Below are positions 18,217 to 27,285 of a DNA stretch of 56,821 nucleotides, in pieces (positions within the stretch are counted from its first letter, which is position 1; each line of letters opens with the position of its first letter). The notes under the pieces were generated by a model that worked only from the letters and a program-made list of their open reading frames with translations, was not told where the DNA came from and ran no database searches. Both the position numbers and the translations under genes were made by a program. Origin of the DNA: Bacteroidaceae bacterium (GTDB lineage Bacteria > Bacteroidota > Bacteroidia > Bacteroidales > Bacteroidaceae). The stretch covers positions 1 through 56,821 of the forward strand of contig JAGAAS010000077.1 in the NCBI GenBank assembly GCA_017615125.1. The letters are read 5' to 3'.

Positions 18217-20157
18217 TCAGTGTTCGTATTCTTTCAGGAGGTCAAGCGTGCGCAGGATCTCTGCCACATTCATAGCGAAAGCGATGGCTCCCCTTCCGCG
18301 GAAAGGCGGGTTGCCGTCGAACATCTCGGCGATGGTTCCCAGGCAGTGAGTAGTCATCTCCTCTTCGAAGCCCACAAGCTGCCGCTCGCAGAAGCTGAGC
18401 CCGCTGCGCTTGTAAATCCTCAGGTAGGCCTCCAGATAGAAGCCCTCGAGCCAGGGCCACGCGGTACCCTGATGGTAGGCGTAGTCGCGCATCGTCTGCA
18501 CGCCCTGATAGATGGGGTTGTATCCGAAACTCTTGGGGCTGAGCGAACGCAGTCCACGAGGCGTGAGGAGCTCACGCGTAACGAGGTCGAGCACGCTCTT
18601 GCGCTGCGAGGGCGACAGAGGACTGTACTCAAGCGCGGAAGCAAGAATCATGTTGGGACGCACGGAAAGCTCGGAGGTGTCGCCGTCGACATAGTCGTAG
18701 AGATAGCCGAACTCATTAAAGAATACGCGCGCGAAGGAGCTTCCGCACTGAAGGGCGATATGCTCGAGCTTGGCAGCACGCTCCTTCTCGCCTACCTCGC
18801 GATAGAGGGAGGAAGCGAACTTGAGAGCGTTGTACCAAAGGGCGTTGAACTCAACGATATATCCCGAGCGAGGAATAACGGGCTTGCCGTCGACAGTACT
18901 GTTCATCCAGGTGACAGCTCGTTCACGTCCGTCGGAGTAGACGAGTCCGTTCTCATGAAGGAACAGGTTGGGATGCTTGCTCTGCCGCAGGTAGTCCATG
19001 ATGTGTGTCATGAGCGTGCCGTAGCGCTGCCAGCACTCGGAAGGCGAGGTGTAGCGGGCATACTGCTGCAAGGTCCACATAGCCCAGAGCATGACATCGG
19101 GCTGCTCTATCTCGTAAATCTTGCACTCCGAGGGGCGCTTCTGCATGAAGTCCTCAAGAGCCAGCGCAGCGGTGTCCATAGCGCTGTGGAACTCGTCGAG
19201 CTCATGGGTTGCCAACGTCAATCCGGGCAGGGAGACAAACATATCCCTTGCACGACATTTGAACCAGGGGTAGCCTGCGAGCACATAGTGCTTGTCGCCC
19301 TGCAGGTTGTGGAACTGATGCGCTGCAACGATGAGGCTATGATGGAAGTTATCGCGCGGGGTGCGGATGTCGTACTCGTGCTGGAACGACTGGCGGAGCT
19401 TGTTGGTGGGAGCTTCGGAGATGCCGCCCGAGAAGACGACAACGTCGCCCTTCTTCATGGTTACCTCGAAGTAGCCGGGCACGTAGAGGTCCTCGGTGAA
19501 CTCGTAGCCGCGCTCGCGCTCCTTCGGGTACTCCATGCGGCGATACCAGTCGGGGTGATAGATGAACTCGTTCTTCTTGTTGAGCTGCATGAACAGCTCG
19601 GGATAGCCCGGGTACATGCAGGTCTTGATGCCGTTCTCCACATACTGGAAGCTCTTGTCGGCCTGCCAGTTCTCGTGCGTGTACTGCCTCACGCTGCGAA
19701 AAGCAAGGAAGGGACGCAGACGCAACTGAATGGGCGAGCCGGCGTCGACGAGGGTATAGCGAATGAGGATGCGGTTTTCGTGATGAACGAAGACTTTCTC
19801 CTTGCGGAGCATGACGCCTCCCACACGATAGAGCGTCGTCGGTACCTTTTCCCACGTGAACTCACGGATATACTTGTGCCCCTGAGGAGCGAAATTGTCG
19901 CCCTGATACTTGTGGAGGCCCATGTTGAACTCGGCGCCGTGCTGCACTACTGTCTCGTCGAGCGAGCTGAGGAGCACGTGGTTCTCGTCGTCCATCTCGG
20001 GGATGGGGATGACGAGCAGGCCATGATACTTGCGCGTGTTGCAGTCGACAATCGTCGAGCAATGATACGCTCCTGAGCGGTTGGTGCGCAGTATCTCGCG
20101 GGGCAACGATTCTTCAAGGTTGATCATCAACGGTTTTTCGAATCTCAGATATCCCAT
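18217..20157 (-). CDS. Glycogen debranching enzyme (amylo-alpha-1,6-glucosidase type, GH133)
   Basis: A 646-residue protein with a GDE N-terminal domain (LRTNRSGAYHCSTIVDCNTRKYHGLL) and a C-terminal alpha/alpha toroid (IVEFNALWYNALKFASSLY, DYAYHQGTAWPWLEGFY). In archaeal and bacterial relatives the toroid hydrolyses the alpha-1,6 branch points left after phosphorylase action. It is the first gene of the leftward operon that continues with GT4 and GH57, with a good promoter 44 bases upstream. Together with glgP it gives a complete degradation pair. Confidence 0.93.
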   Translation of the reverse strand: MGYLRFEKPLMINLEESLPREILRTNRSGAYHCSTIVDCNTRKYHGLLVIPIPEMDDENHVLLSSLDETVVQHGAEFNMGLHKYQGDNFAPQGHKYIREFTWEKVPTTLYRVGGVMLRKEKVFVHHENRILIRYTLVDAGSPIQLRLRPFLAFRSVRQYTHENWQADKSFQYVENGIKTCMYPGYPELFMQLNKKNEFIYHPDWYRRMEYPKERERGYEFTEDLYVPGYFEVTMKKGDVVVFSGGISEAPTNKLRQSFQHEYDIRTPRDNFHHSLIVAAHQFHNLQGDKHYVLAGYPWFKCRARDMFVSLPGLTLATHELDEFHSAMDTAALALEDFMQKRPSECKIYEIEQPDVMLWAMWTLQQYARYTSPSECWQRYGTLMTHIMDYLRQSKHPNLFLHENGLVYSDGRERAVTWMNSTVDGKPVIPRSGYIVEFNALWYNALKFASSLYREVGEKERAAKLEHIALQCGSSFARVFFNEFGYLYDYVDGDTSELSVRPNMILASALEYSPLSPSQRKSVLDLVTRELLTPRGLRSLSPKSFGYNPIYQGVQTMRDYAYHQGTAWPWLEGFYLEAYLRIYKRSGLSFCERQLVGFEEEMTTHCLGTIAEMFDGNPPFRGRGAIAFAMNVAEILRTLDLLKEYEH

Positions 20158-20200
20158 ATAGCGATAGGTTTAATGGATTGTAAAACGATTAGATTTTTGC

Positions 20201-20231
20201 CAAAGATAGTATCTTTATACCATCAAACAAA
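20201..20231 (-). promoter_or_regulatory. Promoter of the debranching enzyme operon
   Basis: Minus-strand TTTG (20228-20231), 19 bases, TATCTTTG (20201-20208): a textbook spacing. Confidence 0.7.
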
Positions 20232-20302
20232 TTTTTGCCCCTTCTTTTTCACAAGTATGCGCTTTTTTATTCAAAAAAATGCAGAAATCGCATTTTTATT
20301 TG

Positions 20303-20310
20303 TACTTTTG
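20303..20310 (+). promoter_or_regulatory. -7 box of the NfnAB-like gene
   Basis: TACTTTTG, 33 bases before the ATG at 20343. The 5'-extended frame from 20235 runs over this box and was rejected as the coding start. Confidence 0.55.
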
Positions 20311-20342
20311 CAACCAATCAATCACAAAACACCCTACGAACT

Positions 20343-22787
20343 ATGTTTAAAATAGTAGCCAAAGAGGCTTTTTCCGAGAAAGTTTTCAAACTTGAAATAG
20401 AGGCTCCCCTCATTGCCAAATCGCGCAAGGCTGGACACTTCGTCATCGTGCGCACTCACGCCAAAGGCGAGCGCATCCCCCTCACGATAGCCGCTGCCGA
20501 CACCACGCGCGGCACCATCACCCTTGTGGTACAGAAAATCGGCGTGAGCAGCACGATGCTCTGCGATATGAACGTGGGCGACGAGCTGAAGGACGTTGTT
20601 GGCCCCCTCGGGCAGGCAACCCACATCGAGAACTTCGGCACCGTGCTCTGCGCGGGAGGAGGCGTGGGGGTGGCTCCCATGCTTCCTATCATTCAGGCAT
20701 TGAAAGCTGCTGGAAACAAGGTCATTGCCGTCCTCGCTGGGCGAAGCAAGGACCTCATCATCCTTGAGGAAGAAGTCAGATCCTCAGCCGACGACGTCAT
20801 CATCATGACCGACGACGGCTCGTATGGGCAGAAGGGCGTCGTCACCGTCGGAATGGAGCAGGTCATCCAGCGCGAGAAGGTGGACAAGTGCTTTGCTATC
20901 GGCCCAGCCATCATGATGAAGTTCTGCTGCCTCCTCACGCAGAAGTACAACATCTCTACCGACGTGTCGCTCAACACCATCATGGTTGACGGCACAGGAA
21001 TGTGCGGAGCCTGCCGCGTGGAGGTGGACGGACGGACGCGCTTCGTCTGCGTCGACGGCCCTGAGTTCGACGGGCACAAGGTTGACTGGGACGGCATGAT
21101 GCGCCGCATGGGCTCCTTCAAGACAGAGGAAATCGCTGCCTTCGAGAAGTATCTCTCGGAGGCACAGAAGGGGCATGAAATTTTCGAGAAGGAAAAAAAT
21201 TTTTTCGAGAAGGAATCTCGCGAGATGAAGAAAGAAAAAATCGCGCTCGAAGGCTCAAATTCTGCACAAGAAAAAACATCCTCTCAAAAGGAGCATTTTT
21301 CCGACGGAAAAACTCCCCTTTCCGAGCTGCTTGACAGAAAAGCCATCTGGCGCGAGGAACTGCGCAAATCCATGAAGCCGAAGGAGCGCACAGCCATCGA
21401 GCGATGCCCGATGAACGAACTTGATCCCGTGTACCGCGCAACAACTCGTACGGAGGAAGTCAATCAAGGATATACACCCGAGCAGGCTGTAATGGAGGCA
21501 CACCGCTGTCTCGACTGCGTCAACCCCACCTGTATGGAGGGATGCCCTGTAGCCATCGAGATACCTTCGTTCATCAAGAGCATTGAGCGAGGAGCCTTCC
21601 TCGACGCTGCTCGCGTGCTGAAGCACACCTCTGCCCTACCCGCTGTCTGCGGACGAGTATGCCCGCAGGAGAAGCAATGCGAGAGCCGCTGCATACATCT
21701 GAAGATGGGCGGAAAGGCCGTAGCTATCGGAAACCTCGAGCGCTTCGCTGCCGACTACGAGCGCGAAAGCGGACACATGTCGCTGCCCGAGAAAGAAGAA
21801 GCCAACGGCATCCGCATCGCCGTCGTCGGCTCGGGCCCTGCAGGGCTGAGCTTTGCAGGCGATATGGTGAAACACGGATACGACGTCACCGTCTTCGAGG
21901 CTCTTCACGAGATGGGCGGCGTGCTGAAATACGGCATTCCAGAGTTCCGTCTGCCCAACAGCATCGTTGACGTAGAAATCGGAAACCTTGAGAAACTGGG
22001 CGTACGCTTCGTGAAAGACTGCATCATCGGAAAGACCATTACCGTTGACGAGCTTCAGAAGCAAGGCTTCAAGGCCATCTTCGTTGCCACAGGCGCAGGC
22101 CTTCCCAACTTCATGAACATCCCCGGGGAGAACAGCATCGGCGTGATGTCGTCGAACGAATACCTCACCCGCGTCAACCTCATGGACGCTTCCAATCCCG
22201 AAACCGACACGCCCATCAGCCCTGCTGAGAACGTGATGGTTGTCGGCGGAGGAAACACGGCTATGGACTCGTGCCGCACGGCAAAGCGTCTGGGAGCCAA
22301 GCATGTCTTCATCGCCTACCGTCGCAGCGAGGCAGAGATGCCCGCTCGTCTGGAGGAAGTGAAACACGCCAAAGAGGAAGGAATCGAGTTCCTCACCCTT
22401 CACAACCCTCTCGAATACATCGCCGACGAAAAGGGACACGTCCGCCAGGTTGTGCTCCAGAAGATGGAGCTGGGCGAGCCCGACGCAAGCGGCAGACGCA
22501 GCCCCATTCCCATGATGAAGGAGGACGGAACGCCTGACACCATCACGCGGGACATTGACCTCGCAGTAGTAGCAGTTGGCGTAAGCCCCAATCCCATTGT
22601 GCCGAAGAGCGTGAGCGGGCTGGAGCTGGGAAGAAAGAACACGATTGCCGTCAACGACAGCATGCAGTCAAGCATACCCACGCTCTTTGCCGGAGGAGAT
22701 ATCGTACGCGGAGGAGCAACCGTAATCCTTGCTATGGGCGACGGAAGGCGCGCTGCGGCAGCTATGCACGAAATGCTTTCCCGCTAA
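20343..22787 (+). CDS. Fused NfnAB/SudAB-like protein: ferredoxin-NADP reductase subunit plus GltD-type subunit
   Basis: An 814-residue fusion. Residues 1-270 are an FNR/DHODB-type FAD and NAD(P) module (GHFVIVRTH, LCAGGGVGVAPMLPII) with a [2Fe-2S] site of D216, C221, C224 and C236, as in NfnA. From about residue 345 comes a GltD/NfnB-type module with N-terminal [4Fe-4S] cysteines (CLDCVNPTCMEGCP, CGRVCPQEKQCESRC), an FAD motif VVGSGPAGLSFAGD and an NADP motif VVGGGNTAMDSCRTAKR. The likely role is electron-bifurcating transhydrogenation between NADPH, NADH and ferredoxin, or a glutamate synthase small-subunit role. The linker, residues 280-300, is encoded by a family A repeat. The gene stands alone and converges on the lipoprotein gene 12 bases away. 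Confidence 0.9.
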   Translation: MFKIVAKEAFSEKVFKLEIEAPLIAKSRKAGHFVIVRTHAKGERIPLTIAAADTTRGTITLVVQKIGVSSTMLCDMNVGDELKDVVGPLGQATHIENFGTVLCAGGGVGVAPMLPIIQALKAAGNKVIAVLAGRSKDLIILEEEVRSSADDVIIMTDDGSYGQKGVVTVGMEQVIQREKVDKCFAIGPAIMMKFCCLLTQKYNISTDVSLNTIMVDGTGMCGACRVEVDGRTRFVCVDGPEFDGHKVDWDGMMRRMGSFKTEEIAAFEKYLSEAQKGHEIFEKEKNFFEKESREMKKEKIALEGSNSAQEKTSSQKEHFSDGKTPLSELLDRKAIWREELRKSMKPKERTAIERCPMNELDPVYRATTRTEEVNQGYTPEQAVMEAHRCLDCVNPTCMEGCPVAIEIPSFIKSIERGAFLDAARVLKHTSALPAVCGRVCPQEKQCESRCIHLKMGGKAVAIGNLERFAADYERESGHMSLPEKEEANGIRIAVVGSGPAGLSFAGDMVKHGYDVTVFEALHEMGGVLKYGIPEFRLPNSIVDVEIGNLEKLGVRFVKDCIIGKTITVDELQKQGFKAIFVATGAGLPNFMNIPGENSIGVMSSNEYLTRVNLMDASNPETDTPISPAENVMVVGGGNTAMDSCRTAKRLGAKHVFIAYRRSEAEMPARLEEVKHAKEEGIEFLTLHNPLEYIADEKGHVRQVVLQKMELGEPDASGRRSPIPMMKEDGTPDTITRDIDLAVVAVGVSPNPIVPKSVSGLELGRKNTIAVNDSMQSSIPTLFAGGDIVRGGATVILAMGDGRRAAAAMHEMLSR
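21181..21240 (+). repeat. Family A interspersed repeat, locus c, inside a coding sequence
   Basis: TTTTCGAGAAGGAAAAAAAT, then TTTTTCGAGAAGGAATCTCG, then CGAGATGAAGAAAGAAAAAA. The same units occur between genes at seven other places. Here they are read in frame as the Glu/Lys/Phe-rich linker (IFEKEKNFFEKESREMKKEK) between the two halves of the NfnAB-like protein. 60 bases equal 20 codons. Confidence 0.8.
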
Positions 22788-22799
22788 ACAAAAAAAAGC

Positions 22800-23444
22800 T
22801 TATTTCCTGACGGGGCGGATGGTATGTCCTGCGGAACGTTCCCAAGTATAGACGCGGATTCCGCCGTCGGAGTAGAATATCATCCCCTGAGCCTGATCGG
22901 GTTTCTCTTCGCTGCTTGACGAAGACCAATAGTCGCCGTAGGTATCGATGCCGTAGTGCGTTGTCCCGTCGATGTCGCCCGCAGCAGGGATGAAGATGTG
23001 CTGCCCGTTAGGGCCGGTGATAAAGTAACCGTTCACCTTTCCCGTCTCGCCCCACATGGGAAGCCATCGCCACGAACAGGCATTTATAAGCTCCGTCCAT
23101 TCATCAGCAGTTGGCATGCGCCAGCGTCCTTTCCATCGCCGTCGGGCAACATCATTCCGGCGTCTCAACGTCTGTTGACGAGTCTTGAAGCGGTAGTTAT
23201 CCTTGGTGTAGGCCCGTTTAGTCCTTGTCTCACCCCAAGCGTAATAGTTGCCGAATTGCTCTGGACTCTGGGCTCCGACATTGCAAGTGGCCCAGAGCGT
23301 TCCGCTGGGAAGCCCTAAATCAACGTACTGATGTACTTTGCACGAAGAGAGAAGGAAGAAGAAAGGCATAAAAAGGCAAAGATAGCTGACATATCGTCGG
23401 CTATCTTTTACCTTTATAAATGCTTGTCTGATGTTTCGGCTCAC
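22800..23444 (-). CDS. Fib_succ_major-domain lipoprotein, function unknown
   Basis: A 214-residue protein with a lipoprotein signal (hydrophobic LCLFMPFFFLLSSC, lipobox cysteine at residue 35). The rest is the Fib_succ_major domain common in Bacteroidetes: VDLGLPSGTLWATCNVGA, FGNYYAWGET, WRMPTADEWTEL and IFIPAAGDIDGTTHYG. It is rich in Trp and Tyr. The start is taken as the GTG at 23444, which overlaps the aldo/keto reductase stop by 4 bases and gives a basic n-region. The ATG at 23369 would leave only nine residues before the cysteine. A hairpin and a TATCTTTG box inside the 5' end leave the start uncertain. Function not known. Confidence 0.72.
   Translation of the reverse strand: MSRNIRQAFIKVKDSRRYVSYLCLFMPFFFLLSSCKVHQYVDLGLPSGTLWATCNVGAQSPEQFGNYYAWGETRTKRAYTKDNYRFKTRQQTLRRRNDVARRRWKGRWRMPTADEWTELINACSWRWLPMWGETGKVNGYFITGPNGQHIFIPAAGDIDGTTHYGIDTYGDYWSSSSSEEKPDQAQGMIFYSDGGIRVYTWERSAGHTIRPVRK
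23377..23408 (-). promoter_or_regulatory. Hairpin plus -7-like box at the 5' end of the lipoprotein gene
   Basis: AAAGATAGC (23378-23386) pairs with GCTATCTTT (23400-23408), loop 13 bases. On the minus strand TATCTTTG (23377-23384) forms the 3' arm and is followed by CCTTTTTATG. It could be an internal terminator of the reductase transcript, a start for a separate lipoprotein mRNA, or chance within the coding sequence. Confidence 0.3.
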
Positions 23445-24787
23445 AGCGTGTTTTGCTTCAGCTTTTCCACATATTCATCTATGCGACGCAACTGACGCGG
23501 AATGTCAATATCTTGCGGGCAATGCTCTACACACTGACGGCAACCGATACAATGGTCAGCCTGACGAAGGGCAGGAACAGCCTTGTCGTAAGCATCAAGG
23601 AACGATTTGCGAAGCTTTCGGTAATTCTTGTTCTCACGGTCAGTGGGTATCGTCACCTCATTGACCCGCTTGTTGTAATAGACGAAAACGGAAGGGATGT
23701 CTATTCCGTAAGGACAAGGCATGCAATACTTGCAGTCGTTGCACGGGATGGTCGGATACTGCTGCATTAGTATGGCTGTCTCAAAAAGGAAATCACACTC
23801 CTCGTCAGTTAGAGGTACCAGCGGGCTGTATGACTTGATGTTGTCTTCAAGATGTTCCATATATGTCATTCCGCTGAGTGCTGTGAGCACACCTTCGGGA
23901 GTGCCGGCAAAACGGAAAGCCCACGATGCCACACTCTTCTCTGGCTCACGCGCCTTGAGTCGAGCCACAATATTATCAGGTACCTTCGAAAGACGTCCTC
24001 CTTGCAGGGGCTCCATGATAACGGCAGGGATGCCGCGCTTGTGAAGCTCCTCGTAAAGGTATTCGGCACGAGTGTTTCGCCCGCTTGCCAAACGCCAATC
24101 AGAGTAGTTGAGCTGTATCTGTACGAAGTCCCAATGATATTTGTCGTGCAGAGCCATCAATTCATCAAATCCCTCTTGCGGGCCATGAAATGAGAAGCCA
24201 AGATTTCTCACACGCCCTGCTTTTCGCTCCTCAAGCAGGAAATCCATCATTCCGTTATCCACAAATCGACGGTTGAAATTGTTAGTACCATCGTTGAGCG
24301 AATGAAGGAGATAGTAATCAATGTAGTCGGTCTGCAACTGCTCAAGAGAGTTATAGTACATACGCTTCGCTTCCTCCTGACTGGGATCGCCGAAATTGGA
24401 TAGCTTGGTAGCGATATAATACGATGCGCGAGGATGACGCTTCAGAGCCGTTCCTGTCGTATATTCGCATTGTCCCTGCAGGTACACAGGCGCACAATCG
24501 AAATAATTTACTCCGTGCTCCAGCGCATAGTCGACGAGAGTGTTTACCTGCTCTTGGTCAACAACGTCGCGCCCGTTCTCATCTTTCTTCATTGGCCAAC
24601 GCATACAGCCATAACCCAAGATAGATACTTTGTCGCCCGTATTCGGATTGATGCGGTATGTCATCGTGCCCTCTCCTGGAACGGATGAGGAAGAAGCGGA
24701 AGCGCCTGTCTTCTTATCTCCACAGGATGCAGCAAGCAGTGTTGTAGCGCCAGCTGCCGTCTTTGTCAGAAATTCTCTTCGATCCAT
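23441..24787 (-). CDS. Aldo/keto reductase with C-terminal ferredoxin domain, exported
   Basis: A 448-residue protein. The N-terminus MDRREFLTKTAAGATTLLAASCG combines a twin-arginine-like RREFL with a lipobox (AASC), suggesting a Tat-exported lipoprotein. An aldo/keto reductase barrel follows, with the tetrad Asp and Tyr in NYFDCAPVY, Lys in YIATKLS and His in YYLLHS. The C-terminal 100 residues carry two [4Fe-4S] motifs, CNDCKYCMPCPYG and CIGCRQCVEHCPQ. The ATG at 24785-24787 is preferred over one 48 bases upstream because it follows the polyferredoxin stop by 4 bases and gives a clean signal. The substrate is unknown; electrons probably come from the neighbouring polyferredoxin. Confidence 0.85.
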   Translation of the reverse strand: MDRREFLTKTAAGATTLLAASCGDKKTGASASSSSVPGEGTMTYRINPNTGDKVSILGYGCMRWPMKKDENGRDVVDQEQVNTLVDYALEHGVNYFDCAPVYLQGQCEYTTGTALKRHPRASYYIATKLSNFGDPSQEEAKRMYYNSLEQLQTDYIDYYLLHSLNDGTNNFNRRFVDNGMMDFLLEERKAGRVRNLGFSFHGPQEGFDELMALHDKYHWDFVQIQLNYSDWRLASGRNTRAEYLYEELHKRGIPAVIMEPLQGGRLSKVPDNIVARLKAREPEKSVASWAFRFAGTPEGVLTALSGMTYMEHLEDNIKSYSPLVPLTDEECDFLFETAILMQQYPTIPCNDCKYCMPCPYGIDIPSVFVYYNKRVNEVTIPTDRENKNYRKLRKSFLDAYDKAVPALRQADHCIGCRQCVEHCPQDIDIPRQLRRIDEYVEKLKQNTL

Positions 24788-24791
24788 AGTA

Positions 24792-26363
24792 TTAAATCGT
24801 TTTATGTACCTGATGGCCTTCAACATAGATGGCACTGAAGGGACGTGCCGGACATAGATTCTCGCAAGCGCCGCATCCTATGCAACGCTCTTCGTCAATG
24901 ACGGGTATCAGTCGCTCATTGTTGTTACCCGAGTCGCCCCAACGGCGATTCTCATTTCGACGTCTTTCGGGCTTCGTACCATCAAGGCGTACCATCTGAA
25001 TGGCTCCTGTAGGACAGTGACGCTCGCAGTTGCCGCAAGTCACCTCATCTGTAAGCACCACGCAGTTCTCTCGTATCCACACGGCGTGCCCTACTTGCGT
25101 AGATGCTTTCTCCTCCACGCTAATAGGCTTGATAGCACCTACGGGACAAACCTCCGAGCAAATCGTGCACTCAGGACGACAGTAGCCCTTCTCGAAGGAC
25201 GATTCGGGCTGCATGAAGTGAGCCAAATCAGTAGAGGGGCGCAACACGTGATTGGGGCAGTTCGACACACATAGCTGACAAGCCGTGCAATGCTGATACA
25301 TATTGCGTGCACTTCCCGATCCAGGAGGAGTGATACGCGTCTGACGCTTGGGAACCTCCTTGTCGATAATCTCAGCCAAACCTCCGTCAACTTTCATCTC
25401 CTGTGCTTTGACGATACCAGCACCGACAGCCAACGCGGCGCCAACGACAAAAGCTCTGCGGCTGGCATCTACGCCAGCATCATTCGCTGGAGCTTCAGCA
25501 GGAACTGGCTGATTTTCAGCAGGAGTTGCATTACTCTCAGCCAGGACTGATTTCTTCTCGGCTGATGCAGGACTGCTCTTTACTGGAGCAGGTTTGTTCT
25601 TCCCCACAAGGGCAAGTTTATAGCTGATAGCATGCTGATTGCATTGGTCGATGCAATCCATACAATCCACGCAGCGACTATAATCAATCGTATGCGTTTC
25701 GTAATTGATGCAGGCAGCTTTACAGTTTCTGCTGCATTTGCGACAGCCGTTGCACTTCGAAGTATCAATCACCGGCTTGAATACGGAGAACCGGCTCAAC
25801 AAGCCCAGCAGGGAACCGACGGGACAGATAGTGTTGCACCAAGTGCGCCCGTTGCGCCAAGCCAGCACGGCAATCACAGCCAACGTGACAACAGACACTA
25901 CGGCTGGTATCCAGCTTTTCGGGTGCGAAACGCTGCTGACCATACGCCCGTAGGCGCTGTATGGCTCAATGAGAGAAGCCAACGCAGAAGCGCCGGCAAC
26001 GAGGGCGATGATGAATAGCAACAAGACGCCATAGCGGAGCCAGTTCTTCGCTGGGCTGTAGCTGTAGCGGTTTTTCTTCTGCTTGCGTCCCAGCCACGAG
26101 ATGCTGTCCTGCAGCACGCCCAGAGGACATATCACCGAGCAATAGACTCGCCCGAGAAGAACGGTAAGGAGCAACACAACAATGAAGGCTCCTACGTTGA
26201 GGGCAAGCACTGCCGGCATGAACTGCAGGCGCGCCGTCCAGCCCAGATAGTGCGGAAGGACATCGCTCACTCCGAGCATCAGCAGCGTGATAGCAAGGAA
26301 GAAGAGCGTTGCCAGCACGATGCGCGCCACCCGTAGAGGGTTGGATTTCTTTTTCTTCGACAT
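24792..26363 (-). CDS. Membrane polyferredoxin, NapH-like domain fused to NapG-like domain
   Basis: A 523-residue protein. The N-terminal half resembles NapH/NosR: four membrane helices (about residues 14-32, 51-71, 110-132, 150-168) with two cytosolic CxxxCP motifs (YCSVICPLG, WCNTICPVG), then two [4Fe-4S] motifs (CNGCRKCSRNC, CVDCMDCIDQC). A Pro/Ala-rich linker follows, then SRRAFVVGAALAVGAGI near residue 302, which looks like an internal Tat signal. The C-terminal half carries four more ferredoxin motifs, as in NapG. It probably passes electrons across the membrane to the exported reductase encoded 4 bases downstream. The ATG at 26363 is preferred over the GTG three codons earlier. Confidence 0.85.
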   Translation of the reverse strand: MSKKKKSNPLRVARIVLATLFFLAITLLMLGVSDVLPHYLGWTARLQFMPAVLALNVGAFIVVLLLTVLLGRVYCSVICPLGVLQDSISWLGRKQKKNRYSYSPAKNWLRYGVLLLFIIALVAGASALASLIEPYSAYGRMVSSVSHPKSWIPAVVSVVTLAVIAVLAWRNGRTWCNTICPVGSLLGLLSRFSVFKPVIDTSKCNGCRKCSRNCKAACINYETHTIDYSRCVDCMDCIDQCNQHAISYKLALVGKNKPAPVKSSPASAEKKSVLAESNATPAENQPVPAEAPANDAGVDASRRAFVVGAALAVGAGIVKAQEMKVDGGLAEIIDKEVPKRQTRITPPGSGSARNMYQHCTACQLCVSNCPNHVLRPSTDLAHFMQPESSFEKGYCRPECTICSEVCPVGAIKPISVEEKASTQVGHAVWIRENCVVLTDEVTCGNCERHCPTGAIQMVRLDGTKPERRRNENRRWGDSGNNNERLIPVIDEERCIGCGACENLCPARPFSAIYVEGHQVHKTI

Positions 26364-26450
26364 ACGATTCACTTTTTGGTGTTTTTACTTTTGAAACCTT
26401 CCTCAGCGCAGAGCCGGAAGGTTCTCAGATATCAGAACTCATAGGTTCTC

Positions 26451-27119
26451 TCAGGAACGGGCTTCGGCAATGTAGCCGAGAGCCTCTTTACATTTTGCAG
26501 TTACTGCAGCCCAGTCGCCGGCAGCAACAACCTCCTTCGGGAAGAGCTTGCTGCCCATACCCACGCAGAACACCCCAGCCTTGAACCAAGACGTCAGGTT
26601 CTCCTTCGTTGGCTCCACGCCTCCCGTGACCATCAGCTTCGACCAAGGCATAGGCGCCATCATCCCCTTCACAAGCTTCGGCCCCAGCACATCGCCCGGG
26701 AACACCTTGCAGAGGTCACAGCCTGCTTCCTGCGCAAAACCTACCTCGCTCACGCTGCCGCATCCGGGCGTGTAAGGAATGAGGCGACGGTTGCACACCT
26801 TTGCCACATCGGGGTTGAAGAGCGGGCCCACCACGAAGCAGGCGCCCAGCTGGATGTAGAGGGATGCCGTTGCGGCATCGACTACCGAGCCCACGCCCAT
26901 TGCCATCTCGGGGCACTCCTTGACAGCATATTTGACGACTTCGGCAAACACTTCGTGTGCGAAATCGCCCCGATTGGTAAACTCGAAGGCGCGCACGCCT
27001 CCCTCGTAGCATGCCTTCACCACCTGCTTGGCAGTCTCGGCATCCTTGTTGTAGAACACGGGCACCATTCCTGTCTGCCCCATCTTGGCCAGAACGGCCT
27101 GTTTATCAAATTTTGCCAC
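26451..27119 (-). CDS. eda: 2-keto-3-deoxy-6-phosphogluconate aldolase
   Basis: A 222-residue class I aldolase (KDPG/KHG family) that splits KDPG into pyruvate and glyceraldehyde-3-phosphate. The Schiff-base lysine is K138 in CKVFPGD and the general base is E46 in [29 protein letters not shown] and [12 protein letters not shown] are family blocks. The start is GTG. It lies 166 bases downstream of kdgK, with a family A repeat between them, and completes the galacturonate/glucuronate route with uxaA and kdgK. Confidence 0.95.
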   Translation of the reverse strand: MAKFDKQAVLAKMGQTGMVPVFYNKDAETAKQVVKACYEGGVRAFEFTNRGDFAHEVFAEVVKYAVKECPEMAMGVGSVVDAATASLYIQLGACFVVGPLFNPDVAKVCNRRLIPYTPGCGSVSEVGFAQEAGCDLCKVFPGDVLGPKLVKGMMAPMPWSKLMVTGGVEPTKENLTSWFKAGVFCVGMGSKLFPKEVVAAGDWAAVTAKCKEALGYIAEARS

Positions 27120-27145
27120 GTTAGAAATATGTTTTTGTCTGATGA

Positions 27146-27231
27146 ATTTTTCGAGAAGGGAAAAATTTTTTTTCTTTCTTCATACGGCGAGATTCTTTCT
27201 TCATAATTTTTTCTTGAAGGAGAAAAAATCG
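27146..27231 (-). repeat. Family A interspersed repeat, locus d
   Basis: TTTTTCGAGAAGGGAAAAAT, then TTTTTTTCTTTCTTCATACG and GCGAGATTC, then a second CTTTCTTCAT and TTGAAGGAG. It sits between kdgK and eda, so it would be transcribed within that operon. Confidence 0.8.
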
Positions 27232-27285
27232 AGAGCCCTTGAACGGGATGTTTTTTTCTCAAGCAAATTGCCGTTTTTCCTTTTC

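Noticed and set aside
20235-20342. 36-codon N-terminal extension of the NfnAB-like protein
   Set aside because: It covers the TACTTTTG promoter box and has no homology to the flavoprotein family; the ATG at 20343 begins the conserved fold.
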